Of a DNA stretch of 64,000 bases, positions 1-6,824 are shown one piece after another. Source of the stretch: Lentzea atacamensis. Its GTDB lineage: Bacteria > Actinomycetota > Actinomycetes > Mycobacteriales > Pseudonocardiaceae. Under the pieces are notes generated by a model. It did not search any database, had not been told where the DNA came from, and saw only the letters and a list, made by a program, of their open reading frames with translations. Position 1 is the stretch's first letter. Each line of letters opens with the position of its first letter. Where the stretch lies: positions 1 through 64,000 of the forward strand of contig NZ_QLTT01000019.1 in NCBI RefSeq assembly GCF_003269295.1. Direction: 5' to 3'. Position numbers and translations under genes: made by a program.

Positions 1-97
1 GGGAAACACCCGGTCCCATTCCGAACCCGGTAGTTAAGCCCTTCTGCGCCGATGGTACTGCACTGGTTACGGTGTGGGAGAGTAGGTCGCCGCCGAA
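1..97 (+). rRNA. rrf: 5S ribosomal RNA, 3' part
   Basis: The window opens inside a 5S rRNA gene. The conserved stretches CCCATTCCGAACCCGG, GCGCCGATGGTACTGC and GGGAGAGTAGGTCGCCGCC match the middle and 3' stem of actinobacterial 5S rRNA. Roughly the first 20 bases lie outside the window. It is probably the last gene of an rRNA operon whose 16S and 23S genes are upstream, and a terminator follows 10 bases later. The 3' end is placed by the closing stem and may be off by a few bases. Confidence 0.95.
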
Positions 98-107
98 CTT
101 AATTTAG

Positions 108-150
108 CCCTGCGGGTTGAGCACTTCGTGTGCTCCCCGCAGGGTTTTTT
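108..150 (+). terminator. Rho-independent terminator of the rRNA operon
   Basis: CCCTGCGGG pairs with CCCGCAGGG around an inner GAGCAC/GTGCTC helix, and a run of six T follows. It sits directly after the 5S gene, as expected for an rRNA operon end. Confidence 0.9.
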
Positions 151-238
151 CGTGCTTGAGCCGCCGACCGGGTGATGAGGCCGAGGCGAGCGGGTGATGT
201 GAGCTGGGCTCGGCTTGTTCGTCCCTACCGTGATCGTC

Positions 239-403
239 ATGAACGATCAGCGGGCAGGGGAGGCACCATTGCGGTGGCGAGCGCGCAGGAGGCGGGGCAG
301 GCACGCCCGCGAGCCCGCGCCGTCCTCGCAGTCAATCCTGCCCGCGGTGCTCGGCGTCGTGCTGCTGATGTGCCTGATCCTCCTCCTGCTCACGTACCTC
401 TAG
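239..403 (+). CDS. Possible small single-pass membrane protein
   Basis: This 54-codon frame encodes an Arg-rich N-terminal half and a hydrophobic C-terminal helix (LPAVLGVVLLMCLILLLL) ending a few residues before the stop, the layout of a tail-anchored small membrane protein. The ATG at 239 is chosen; GTG at 230 or TTG at 215 are alternatives, and none has a good ribosome binding site. The stop codon overlaps that of the convergent LURP-one-like gene. I recognise no family. The hydrophobic tail is the only support, and it could be chance in GC-rich DNA. Confidence 0.35.
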   Translation: MNDQRAGEAPLRWRARRRRGRHAREPAPSSQSILPAVLGVVLLMCLILLLLTYL

Positions 404-987
404 CGGGACTGCAGCGCGTCGAGCGCGACGGCTTGGGCGACCACGAGCCGGCGGTCGACGCCAGGATCCTGGATGCGGACCAGGTAGTGGTCGCGGATCC
501 AGGTCTTCTTGTCGACGCTGAACACGGGAGCGCCGTTCTTCGTGAAGTCGAAGTGATAACGCATGGGGAACGGCGCTTCACCGACGATCGGGATCCACTG
601 CCACAGCCGGCGGATGCCGGCCAACCACTTGTTGCGCTCGGCACCCGTCGACTCACCCCAGCCCGGCTGCTCGAGATGCCACGTCGAGCGCAGCAGCGAC
701 TTCGCGAAGTTCTTGCGGAACAATCCGATCGACCGCCCGTTCGCGTCGGTTACGTCGTAGCCGCTGCCCAGGTCGAGCGCCTTGCGGGCGTTGAACTCGA
801 ACAGCACCTGGCTCTTCGACGAGTCGGTGTAGATCGTGATCCGTTCCTTGATCTTGAACTTCTTCTGCTCGGCGAAGCCGACCAGTTCGCCGGGTTCGCC
901 GTTGTCGTCGACGAAGACCTCGTAGCGGTTGATCATGAACGTGACCTTCTGGTGCACGTGCAGGACCTGCACGTTCTGGAGACTCAC
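400..987 (-). CDS. LURP-one-related (tubby-like fold) protein
   Basis: This 195-residue protein begins with GTG. The sequence after the first 15 residues (NRYEVFVDDNGEPGELVGFA, then a hydrophilic core ending in RIQDPGVDRRLV) resembles the LURP-one-related/scramblase-like beta-barrel family of actinomycetes, which has no known reaction in bacteria. No signal peptide or membrane helix is visible. Its start overlaps the stop of the MazG-like gene by four bases (GTGA), so the two are probably co-transcribed, with MazG-like first. The family call rests on overall pattern rather than on a catalytic motif. A plain hypothetical protein is the fallback. Confidence 0.7.
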   Translation of the reverse strand: MSLQNVQVLHVHQKVTFMINRYEVFVDDNGEPGELVGFAEQKKFKIKERITIYTDSSKSQVLFEFNARKALDLGSGYDVTDANGRSIGLFRKNFAKSLLRSTWHLEQPGWGESTGAERNKWLAGIRRLWQWIPIVGEAPFPMRYHFDFTKNGAPVFSVDKKTWIRDHYLVRIQDPGVDRRLVVAQAVALDALQSR

Positions 988-1343
988 AGCTCACCCTTCT
1001 CGACTGGCACCGGGCGCAGGTCCCCCGTGGGGAACCGTCGCTCGTTGCGCTCGATCTTGGCGAACGCGGCCTCGACGAGGTCGACACCGAGCTTGTCCGC
1101 CAGCCTGGTGAGGTAGTGCATCACGTCCGCGAGCTCGTCCCGCACGTTCCACGCGAGGTCTGGGTCTTTCATCGCATTCTTCGCCTCTTCGGGCGTCAGC
1201 CACTGGAAGAGGTCGGTGAGCTCGCCGACCTCCGCGGACAACGCCATCACCAGGTTCTTGGGGGTGTGGTAGCTGTCCCAGTCACGGGCAGCGGCGAACG
1301 CCCGCAACGCATCCCTCAGGTCCACGAGATCACGCTCACTCAT
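984..1343 (-). CDS. MazG-like nucleotide pyrophosphohydrolase
   Basis: This 119-residue all-alpha protein carries the MazG/RS21-C6 metal-binding pattern: an ExxE in SAEVGELTDLFQWL (near residues 36-49) and an ExxD in DELADVMHYLTRLAD (near 69-83). Family members hydrolyse non-canonical or excess dNTPs to the monophosphate plus pyrophosphate, cleaning the nucleotide pool. The length fits the single-domain iMazG/dCTPase-like group rather than the two-domain E. coli MazG. It is the first gene of a two-gene unit with the LURP-one-like protein. Its promoter should lie in the 105-base gap shared with the divergent NmrA-like gene. Confidence 0.85.
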   Translation of the reverse strand: MSERDLVDLRDALRAFAAARDWDSYHTPKNLVMALSAEVGELTDLFQWLTPEEAKNAMKDPDLAWNVRDELADVMHYLTRLADKLGVDLVEAAFAKIERNERRFPTGDLRPVPVEKGEL

Positions 1344-1403
1344 GACCCACTAAGTACCACGTTGCCAAAAGACATAGGTGGACGAACGGGCAAGGATGCA
1401 GGT

Positions 1404-1439
1404 CAATCAAGCATGGATCGTCCGCGTCAAGGTTGATTG
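1404..1439. promoter_or_regulatory. Inverted repeat upstream of the NmrA-like gene
   Basis: CAATCAA (1404-1410) is repeated inverted as TTGATTG (1433-1439) in the gap between the MazG-like and NmrA-like genes. NmrA-like reductases are often controlled by HxlR or MarR regulators that bind such repeats, but no regulator gene lies next to it. The 22-base spacer makes this weak. Confidence 0.3.
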
Positions 1440-1448
1440 GCTCTAGTC

Positions 1449-2249
1449 ATGTCAACATTGAGCGGAATCAAGTCGTCAACCGTCCTCGTGCTCGGCGCCA
1501 CCGGCAAGACCGGGCGCCGCGTCACCGAGCTCCTCGGCCAAGCCGCTCGTCCGGCGTCGAGGTCGTCGGCCACGAAGTTCGACTGGGCGGACCCGGACAC
1601 CTGGGAGCCGGCCCTCTCCGGCACCACCGCGGTCTACGTGGTTCCCCCGGAGAACCCCGCGCTCCTCGCCGACTTCGTGCCTCTCGCGGTGAAGTCCGGC
1701 GTCACCCGGCTCGTGCTGTTGTCCATGCGTGGCGCTCCCGACGGCGACCCGTTCGAGGCCGCGATCAAGGACTCCGGTGTCGAGTGGACGATCCTGCGGC
1801 CGACGTGGTTCATGCAGAACTTCGACGAGGACATGTTCGCGGCGCCCGTCCAGCACGGCGAGCTGGCTGTGCCCGCAGGGCAGGGCATCCACCCGTTCAT
1901 TGATGTGGTGGATGTCGCCGAGGTGGCTGTCACGGCGCTCACCGAGCCCGGCCACGCAGGGCAGACCTACGAGCTGAGCGGGCCGGAGTCGTTGTCGTTC
2001 CCCGAGATGCTGGCGCGGATCGTCGCGGTGACCGGCAACCCGGTCCTCTACACCGACGTCGCGCCGGAGGAGTTCGCGGCCACGCTGCGCGGGCTCGGCT
2101 ACCCGGACGAGATCGCCGACCTCGTCACGATGCTGCTCGTGCGCGTCCGCACGGGAGCCGAGTCGCACCTGTCCGACGGTGTGCAGCGGGTGCTGGGCCG
2201 TGAGCCGCGAACGTTCGCGGACTACTTGGGCAGCAGCAGCTTCGCCTGA
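1449..2249 (+). CDS. NmrA-like NAD(P)-binding reductase
   Basis: This atypical short-chain dehydrogenase of about 266 residues has an N-terminal Rossmann motif (LVLGATGKTGRR, GxTGxxG type) and the NmrA-family core TILRPTWFMQNF. A substrate-side helix region rich in TYELSGPESLSF follows. Relatives act as NAD(P)H:quinone-type reductases or redox sensors in the cytoplasm. ATG at 1449 is preferred because it starts just before the Rossmann strand. A TTG at 1437 is closer to an AAGG sequence and would add four residues. The 3' end overlaps the convergent HIRAN-like gene by 28 bases. The substrate is unknown. Confidence 0.88.
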   Translation: MSTLSGIKSSTVLVLGATGKTGRRVTELLGQAARPASRSSATKFDWADPDTWEPALSGTTAVYVVPPENPALLADFVPLAVKSGVTRLVLLSMRGAPDGDPFEAAIKDSGVEWTILRPTWFMQNFDEDMFAAPVQHGELAVPAGQGIHPFIDVVDVAEVAVTALTEPGHAGQTYELSGPESLSFPEMLARIVAVTGNPVLYTDVAPEEFAATLRGLGYPDEIADLVTMLLVRVRTGAESHLSDGVQRVLGREPRTFADYLGSSSFA

Positions 2250-3139
2250 AGGCCGCGCGTGCCTTCGTTGGTGATGACGGTTTCGCAGAGCGCTCGCCCC
2301 GTGCGGGTGCGCCACTCTTGCGCCATCTCGCAGTAGCGAAGACCCATCGCGTAGCTGAGCTGGCCGATGAGTTCTCCTTCGAGCAGCACTTCAAGGGTGT
2401 GTTCGCCGACGTGCGTGCCCGTGGCGATGCGGCAGTCGCGGAGTTCCGCGATGACGTGGACGGGCGTCCGGCCGTTGACCACGCGGTGCAGCACGTGCTG
2501 ATGGGCTTCCTCGCCCACGACGGGGACCTGCTGCTCGGCGGGCATCGTCGGTGCCGTGCCGAGGGCCTCGTGGTCGAGCAGCAGCAGCCGCGGGTCGCCG
2601 AGGTGCAGGTGCACGCCGTAGTAGCGGTGACCGCCACCCATGATCCGGGCGGGGCACGAGCCCACCTCGCCGCGCTCGGCCAGTTCGAGCAGCAATGGCT
2701 GGTAGTCGGCGGCCTGGTCGCCGCGCAGGTAGCCGGCGGTGATCGCGGAGCCGTCACCGCGCAGCAGGTCGACCCGGACGGCCTGGTCGTGCCGGTTGGC
2801 GGACTCCGGCACGAGCACCGCGGTCGCCTGAATCGCTTCCTCCGCGGTGTGCGCGGCCGCGTGCCGCGCCACCTCGGCGATGGCGTCCTGGTAGTTCGAC
2901 TCGCCGATGATGGCGACCCGGCCCGCCGTGGACAGCCGGCGGATGCGGGTCCGGGTGCGCATCGGGACGATCTGCTCAGGCGCCGCTCTGTTCTTCGTGC
3001 CGACGAACATCAACGCGAACAACGCGAGCCCGATGACGAAGCCCAGCGGGCCGAAAGCAACGGTCAGAACCAGCGCGAGCACGGCAACGGCGATCAGGAC
3101 TGCGGCAGGCGAAGGCTCTGTGCGTTGCTGCATCGTCAT
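2222..3139 (-). CDS. Membrane-anchored protein with HIRAN-like domain
   Basis: This 305-residue protein starts with two closely spaced hydrophobic helices (about residues 11-46). A soluble part follows with the pattern GESNYQDAI, AVLVPESANRHDQAVRV, ITAGYLRGDQAADYQP and SCPARIMGGG. It matches HIRAN-like domains (VxGESxYQ, NPxDxNAVxV, GYLxR), which bind DNA 3' ends in helicases and are common in actinobacterial proteins of unknown role. The C-terminal third (EVLLEGELIGQLSYAMG) may be a second degenerate copy. A GAGGA sequence six bases before ATG 3139 supports the start. A membrane-tethered HIRAN-like domain is unusual, and the function is not known. Confidence 0.65.
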   Translation of the reverse strand: MTMQQRTEPSPAAVLIAVAVLALVLTVAFGPLGFVIGLALFALMFVGTKNRAAPEQIVPMRTRTRIRRLSTAGRVAIIGESNYQDAIAEVARHAAAHTAEEAIQATAVLVPESANRHDQAVRVDLLRGDGSAITAGYLRGDQAADYQPLLLELAERGEVGSCPARIMGGGHRYYGVHLHLGDPRLLLLDHEALGTAPTMPAEQQVPVVGEEAHQHVLHRVVNGRTPVHVIAELRDCRIATGTHVGEHTLEVLLEGELIGQLSYAMGLRYCEMAQEWRTRTGRALCETVITNEGTRGLQAKLLLPK

Positions 3140-3202
3140 AAGCCGTCCTCACGACTTGGCATCTCCGTCACTCTCAGTGTCGGGTATGCCAGACGATGCG
3201 TT

Positions 3203-4319
3203 TCACAAATCGCTCGTTTGGCCTAGTGCAACAGGCTGAGCACTCCAGCGCGTGACCGGATTGCGTCGTGGATCGGGTTCGTCGGCCATCGGTGAGACCG
3301 GGTTCTCCTCGGTGAGCCTGTAGACGACGCCCTGCCGGAACCACACGTGCGTCGCGATCCACGCGATCAGGCCGAAGAAGACCCCGACGAGGTAGCCCCA
3401 GCCGTCGGTGAAGATGCGGAACACGGAGAAGAGCGCCATCTGGGTCGTCAGCGCGGAGATGATGAGCGCCGCCCAGCGGTTGCCGTGGTTGACCGTCCGG
3501 GTGTTGCGCACCGGCGGCTCCTGGCCGGCCAGCTCCCACAGGTTCTTGGCGTGGGACCACCGGTCGCTCTCCATCGGCGGCCGTGGATCCGGTACCACGC
3601 GGTGCTCGGCTCGTTCCACCACGAGCTGCCGGAGCGCGGCCGCGTCGCCGACCGGCAACAGCCACTCCTGCCCGCCGCCGATGACCCGCAGCACCTCGCC
3701 GGCGTGAGGGTGAGCTCGCTGGTGCTGGCCAGCCGCCACGGCGCGGGTGTGTGCACGACGCCGGCCTCGACGGCGCTGATCCGGTCGAACCGGATGGCGA
3801 CCCTGCCGATCGGGCTCATCGGGTGCACCGGCGGCGGGAGCTTGTCGAGCAGCAACCGCCGGGACTGCACCCGCAGCCGGCCACCGCCGCGCAGTCCGAC
3901 GGCGATCTCGACCGCGGATCGCCGCACTTCTCCCGTGACCGGCCAGGACACGATCTTCCCTGCCAGCCACGCGAGCCCCCAGGCGACGAACGGTGCCGTG
4001 GCCGCGGACGCCGCGTTCTCCCAGCCGTCGATCAGGCCGACGATGGCCCCGCCCACCGACGCCGGCACCGACGGCACCAACGCGATCTTCGGCCACGCCG
4101 TCGTCATCCACCAGAACACGACGAGCAGCAGGTCGCCAGCGCAATCGGCCACCCGACGACGTTCTCGGTGAAGGACTCCCGGAACTCTCCCGCGACGTCG
4201 AACTTCTCGTCCAGCAGCTCGCGCCGGTACAGGTACGACGAAAGAACGTGGTAGCCGGTCGGCACACCGACGACGCTCGCCACGAGCAAAGGCAGCGCCA
4301 TGAGATAGCGCAAGAACAC
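3203..4319 (-). pseudogene. Multi-pass membrane protein gene with two frame breaks
   Basis: Three consecutive reading frames on the minus strand together encode one protein of about 372 residues. It starts at GTG 4319, behind a GGGGGGA ribosome site, as MFLRYLMALPLLVASVVG. The frame shifts near 4137-4150, where GWPIALA runs into DLLLVVFWWMTT, and again near 3690-3700, where SELTLTPA runs into GEVLRVIGGGQEW. It ends after hydrophobic segments such as AALIISALTTQMALFSVF and YLVGVFFGLIAWIATHVW. Both breaks fit a single missing base. Four or more membrane helices are visible, and no enzymatic motif is. It follows the XRE/ImmA-like gene by 23 bases, probably in one transcript. Either real decay or sequencing errors would explain the breaks. 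Confidence 0.7.
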
Positions 4320-4342
4320 GACTTCTGGTCCCCCCAGGTTGA

Positions 4343-5242
4343 TCAGTGGACCAGGGTAAGGCGTGCGCGTCCTCTCGGCCCTGGTTCTCGTCCACCCGGG
4401 AGCGCGGTCAGCACGAGCCCGAACACCAGGCCGTTGAGCTCTTCCAGGCCCAGGTTCAGTTCCTTGGCCACGTGGAACGGCGTCGTGCCGTTCTCGCGCA
4501 GAACCTTGAACACCTTGGTCAGCAGCTTCGACGTCTCCCTTCGCGCCATGCCACCTCGCAGGCCGTGGTACGCCCGGGCTCTGGCCGCGAACTGCTCCTC
4601 CGCGACGTGCCAGTGGCGGTGGCTCGTGCCGGGCAACTGCTCCTGCGGCATGAGGAACTCGGCGGCGAACTCCTCGGGCTCGTCGTGTCCGAGCAGGACG
4701 GCGAGCTGGACGGCCGCGTCGAACCGCGCCTGCTCCGGCGTCGCCGCCGGGTTGAGGAACACGTACGGCGTGCCGTTGTGCCAGCAGGAGAACGCGTCGT
4801 CGGCGGCGCAGTCGACCGGCAGGGAGAACACCCGCACGCCGCGGGACTCCAGCAGCTGCACCATGTTCGGCACCGGCGCCGTGTCGAGCCGCCATGCTCT
4901 CCGCGTGTCTTCCGGTGATGTCCGCGGCGGGGGCAGGTCCGGCTGGGGCAGCACGAACAGCCGCTCCATCCACGCGTTGAACTCGATCGCCAGCTGGGCC
5001 GCGGCGGTCGCCTGTGCGGTCACCACGGTGCCCTGCAGCCGAGGCGGTTCGGGTGCGGTGAGGAAGGCCGCCGGGAACCCGAGCGCGCCGGCCAGCGACT
5101 CGGTGGTGGCGGGCTTGGGCCTGCGCAGGCCGCGTTCGTACTCGCCGATGGCCCGCGCGGGTACCCCGGACTTGCGCGCGAGGTCGGCCGCGGTGAGACC
5201 GCGCCGGGTGCGGGCGAGCGTGAGTCGCGACGGGGTGAGCAT
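4343..5242 (-). CDS. XRE regulator with degenerate ImmA/IrrE-like domain
   Basis: This 299-residue cytoplasmic protein has an N-terminal helix-turn-helix (LTLARTRRGLTAADLARKSG, then IGEYERGLRRP) and a middle region with the ImmA/IrrE layout ending in EEFAAEFLMPQEQL. In active relatives a HExxH zinc site precedes that segment. Here the site reads QLAVLLGH, so the metal ligands and catalytic Glu are missing and the domain is probably a sensor or scaffold. ATG 5242 is preferred over upstream in-frame codons because the helix-turn-helix begins right after it and an AGGTGAG lies upstream. It is followed closely by the broken membrane-protein gene. Such pairs often belong to mobile or stress-response loci. 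Confidence 0.8.
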   Translation of the reverse strand: MLTPSRLTLARTRRGLTAADLARKSGVPARAIGEYERGLRRPKPATTESLAGALGFPAAFLTAPEPPRLQGTVVTAQATAAAQLAIEFNAWMERLFVLPQPDLPPPRTSPEDTRRAWRLDTAPVPNMVQLLESRGVRVFSLPVDCAADDAFSCWHNGTPYVFLNPAATPEQARFDAAVQLAVLLGHDEPEEFAAEFLMPQEQLPGTSHRHWHVAEEQFAARARAYHGLRGGMARRETSKLLTKVFKVLRENGTTPFHVAKELNLGLEELNGLVFGLVLTALPGGREPGPRGRARLTLVH

Positions 5243-5291
5243 GATCGAGCCATTCTCACCTCTGGCTCGGCGGGGCGCCACGCGGGGGCCG

Positions 5292-5802
5292 GTGGGTCCG
5301 ATCGGCTGCACTCGGACCGTTTGGACCACGGACCCGGACGGCCTTGATGAACGTGTGGGGTGACCGGGGTGAGACCAGGTCGTTGTTCAAGGACCTCCGC
5401 ACCACCGGGCTGGTGAAGACGGTCCGAAACGAGACCGACGCACCGGCCGGCAGCAAGTCGGGCACCGCGGCGCAGGTCGGCGAACTGGTCATCACCGGCG
5501 CGTTCTCGACGGCGACCGTCGCCACACCGGGCCGGATGATCACGGCCTACACCGGGCGCACGAAGGCCAGGTCGGTGATCTGGCAGGACAGCGGCCGCGA
5601 GGCCGACCTCATCGGAGTGTCCGAAAAGGAGCAGCTCGCCCTGGTCGAGCTGCTCGCCGACGAGCGGGACGATCCGAGCAGCGTGGTCAGCGGCGCAGGG
5701 CGACGGGGAAGTCCACCTCCTCCGGCCCGTCCACATTGGGCGTCCTGGTCTGCGCGAACTCCATCGGCGGCAACGGGATGCGGTGCGCCCACCGTTCGAT
5801 GA
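5292..5802 (+). pseudogene. EACC1-like effector-associated protein, frameshifted
   Basis: A GTG at 5292 opens a frame reading TVWTTDPDGLDERV that stops at 5363. The adjoining frame (ATG 5347) continues with GDRGETRSLFKDLRTTGLV, VGELVITGAFSTATVA and a sheet-like stretch ending ALVELLADERDD. Both halves have strong GC third-position bias. The composite resembles effector-associated constant component 1 (EACC1), a small adaptor usually encoded beside caspase- or trypsin-like effectors in actinomycetes. A one-base shift in the GTGGGGTGACC run near 5358-5372 would join them. From about 5690 the frame reads low-quality sequence antisense to the next gene, so the natural 3' end also seems lost. No effector gene is adjacent. 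Confidence 0.45.
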
Positions 5803-6319
5803 TCTGGTTCTGCGGTGTCGGCTCCGGCTGCGACACCTCCCGCAGCACCACGAGCCGGTCCTCCAGCTGCAGCGGATACGTGACGAGGAACCACAACTTC
5901 AGCCCTTCGGTGCGCGCGTTCTCGAACAGCGCGAACTGGTCGTGGTCGTTGTCGCGCATCATCGCGGCGATCGCGGGGCCCTTGGCGTAGTCGCTGCGCA
6001 GTGGCGCGTCCGGCGACCCCGTGCCCCGGTTGCCCTGCAACGTGCCGAGCAGAATCGGCCGCGACGGGTGCCGCACCAGCCCGGCGTTCCAGTGGTCGAG
6101 CCGCTGCCACCCCTCGGCCGCCAGCAGCTGCCGCAACGTGCCCACCCGGTGGATCCAGTCGAGCAGCCCCGGCGCGTTGGTGGGCCCGAACGGCGGTGAC
6201 GCGGCACGTGCGTCGATGCCGGCGGCGATCGCGCGGTCCAGCACGTCGAGGCGCAGGTCCAGCTCGGCGAGCTTCTCCTCGGTCGTCGGGGTCAGCTTGT
6301 GGAAGGCGGCGTTGGTCAT
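5687..6319 (-). CDS. Conserved hypothetical protein next to vsr
   Basis: This 210-residue soluble protein of unknown function starts at ATG 6319 (MTNAAFHKLTPTTEEK). It has a helical N-terminal third, a mixed middle containing RHPSRPILLGTLQGNRGTG, and a beta-rich end with LKLWFLVTYPLQLEDRLVVL and WAHRIPLPPMEF. It shows no signal peptide, membrane segment or recognisable catalytic motif. It is divergent from the Vsr endonuclease gene with 49 bases between starts, so the two may share a regulatory region. That proximity hints at a DNA-processing context without proving one. Confidence 0.7.
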   Translation of the reverse strand: MTNAAFHKLTPTTEEKLAELDLRLDVLDRAIAAGIDARAASPPFGPTNAPGLLDWIHRVGTLRQLLAAEGWQRLDHWNAGLVRHPSRPILLGTLQGNRGTGSPDAPLRSDYAKGPAIAAMMRDNDHDQFALFENARTEGLKLWFLVTYPLQLEDRLVVLREVSQPEPTPQNQIIERWAHRIPLPPMEFAQTRTPNVDGPEEVDFPVALRR

Positions 6320-6368
6320 GGGTCCGACGGTAGCGATGGGGTCTGACAATTCCGGGAAACCACAGGTC

Positions 6369-6824
6369 GTGTACCGCCACGTCGACCCGGGACCCGCCCC
6401 GCCCGCCAGCTCCGAGACGACCTCCCGGGTGATGCGCAGGACTCGCCGGACCGGCACCGCGCCGGAGCTGGCGGTTCGGCGCGCGCTGCACCGGCGGGGA
6501 TTGCGTTACCTCGTGGACGTCGCACCGCCCGGAACCAACCGGCGCAGACGTGTGGACGTGCTGCTGCGCGGGGCCAAGATCGCGTTGTTCGTCGACGGGT
6601 GCTTTTGGCACTCGTGCCCGGAGCACGGCCAGGTGCCGAAGGCGAACCGCGAGTGGTGGGAGGTGAAGCTGCACGGTGTGGTCGTGCGTGACCGGGACAC
6701 CGATCTGCAACTCGCGGCCGCCGGCTGGCTCGTCGTGCGGGTGTGGGAGCACGACGACCCGGAGCAGGTCGCCGACCGGGTCGTCGCGCTCGTCGCCGCC
6801 GGGGTCAGACCGCCACGGGCATGA
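6369..6824 (+). CDS. vsr: Very short patch repair (Vsr-type) endonuclease
   Basis: This 151-residue nuclease is of the length expected for Vsr. It has an N-terminal helix with PASSETTSRVMRRTRRTGTA, then RRALHRRGLRYLVDVAPP, the catalytic strand VDVLLRGAKIALFVDG, a CFWHSCPEH zinc cluster and a final RVWEHDDPEQ. In E. coli, Vsr nicks 5' of the T in T:G mismatches made by deamination of Dcm-methylated cytosine. GTG 6369 is chosen because homologous sequence extends upstream of the internal ATG at 6432, and a GGGAAA lies just ahead. No cytosine methyltransferase gene is present in the window, so this is an orphan copy. Its 3' end overlaps the convergent ATPase gene by 20 bases. Confidence 0.9.
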   Translation: MYRHVDPGPAPPASSETTSRVMRRTRRTGTAPELAVRRALHRRGLRYLVDVAPPGTNRRRRVDVLLRGAKIALFVDGCFWHSCPEHGQVPKANREWWEVKLHGVVVRDRDTDLQLAAAGWLVVRVWEHDDPEQVADRVVALVAAGVRPPRA

